Made by a program: the position numbers and the translations under genes
Notes under the pieces: model-generated
The model's database searches: none
What the model saw: only the letters and a program-made list of their open reading frames with translations
What the model was told of the DNA's origin: nothing
Part shown: one piece after another, positions 14,345 to 14,730 of the stretch
Layout: each line of letters starts with the position of its first letter
Position numbering within the stretch: the first letter of the stretch is position 1
NCBI GenBank assembly: GCA_025454075.1
Contig: JALOPD010000076.1
Coordinates: forward strand, 1 to 14,730
Direction: 5' to 3'
DNA from: Desulfobacterales bacterium
GTDB lineage: Bacteria > Desulfobacterota > Desulfobacteria > Desulfobacterales > UBA2174_A
DNA length: 14,730 nucleotides

Positions 14345-14730
14345 AACGCGACGTCGACCCGATCGACCTCACCCGCGTCAAGACCTATTCGCTCGCCGAC
14401 CGCCCCAGCAAGGTCACCCCGGCGGCGTTCGCCTCCGGCTGGACCCCGGGTGCCTCTCTGGCGGCGTTTCTGGAGCGCCTGCCGGACGTTCTGGCCGCCG
14501 CCGATCTCAAGGCCGCCATAGCGGCCGTCGCCGCCGCCCGCCAAAATCACCGGCCGGTGATTTTGGGCATGGGCGCTCACGTCATCAAGGTGGGCCTGGG
14601 CCCCGTCGTGGTCGACCTGATGGAGCGCGGGGTCATCACGGGGGTCGCCATGAACGGGGCCGGCATCATCCACGACGCGGAGCTGGCCATGGCCGGCCGG
14701 ACCTCGGAGGAGGTCGGCCCTGCCCTGGAC
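14341..14730 (+). CDS. Unidentified protein coupled to gmhA, N-terminal 130 residues (runs off the window)
   Basis: The frame opens with ATG at 14341, overlapping the gmhA stop as ATGA, and stays open to the end of the window (130 codons, no stop). It starts MKRDVDPIDLTRVKTYSLAD and reaches a region that looks conserved and Rossmann-like: RPVILGMGAHVIKVGLGPVV, then DLMERGVITGVAMNGAGIIH and DAELAMAGRTSEEVGPALD. The Gly-rich GMGAH turn and the strand-helix pattern suggest nucleotide or sugar-phosphate binding, but I do not recognise the family. A resemblance to deoxyhypusine-synthase-like proteins crossed my mind without decisive motifs. The coupling suggests a role in sugar-nucleotide or surface-polysaccharide metabolism; that is inference. 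A perfect 26-bp palindrome (14541-14566) is embedded in the coding sequence. Confidence 0.8.
   Translation, partial: MKRDVDPIDLTRVKTYSLADRPSKVTPAAFASGWTPGASLAAFLERLPDVLAAADLKAAIAAVAAARQNHRPVILGMGAHVIKVGLGPVVVDLMERGVITGVAMNGAGIIHDAELAMAGRTSEEVGPALD
14541..14566. repeat. Perfect 26-bp palindrome inside a coding region
   Basis: The 13-base half CCAAAATCACCGG is followed directly by its exact reverse complement, with no spacer. Pairing fails at the next base on both sides (G/G). It is read as codons for Gln-Asn-His-Arg-Pro-Val-Ile-Leu, so it does not break the frame. Confidence 0.85.

Overview
The window looks like chromosomal DNA from a GC-rich Gram-negative bacterium, most likely a Desulfobacterota (deltaproteobacterial) sulfate reducer or relative. 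This is inferred from the gene set (HDIG phosphodiesterase-ybeY, Nnr-TsaE-LysC, selA, gmhA), the codon use, and the short repeat families in the gaps; no marker gene fixes the taxon. Genes are densely packed and almost all are recognisable housekeeping genes. I see no phage, transposase, CRISPR array, rRNA or tRNA.

Positions 1-6088, plus strand: the 3' part of a membrane HDIG c-di-AMP phosphodiesterase (PgpH/YqfF type, interrupted by an apparent one-base deletion near 478-484), then ybeY (rRNA maturation), a 175-bp gap of degenerate repeats, nnr (NAD(P)HX repair), tsaE (t6A tRNA modification) and lysC (aspartokinase, with a strong internal start that could make a separate regulatory subunit). 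A repeat-built hairpin, a possible 31-residue membrane peptide and a second hairpin follow.

Positions 6308-9319, minus strand: rfbB (dTDP-glucose 4,6-dehydratase), a 127-bp palindromic MITE-like element that supplies the rfbB stop codon, pyrF (OMP decarboxylase), and an unusual protein with two treble-clef zinc modules fused to a c-di-GMP-binding PilZ domain.

Positions 9320-9558 are a divergent intergenic region with a 4 x 9-bp tandem repeat and a good sigma70 promoter. From it runs a plus-strand series to the end of the window: a CheD-HDOD fusion protein, selA (selenocysteine synthesis), a TPR protein with a possible degenerate GGDEF domain, gmhA (heptose synthesis), and the start of an unidentified conserved-looking protein that carries a perfect 26-bp palindrome in its coding sequence.

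The less ordinary content is regulatory: the treble-clef-PilZ protein, the CheD-HDOD protein, the pseudo-GGDEF-TPR protein, and the repeat families occupying most of the intergenic gaps. I see no clear multi-gene defence or mobile system.
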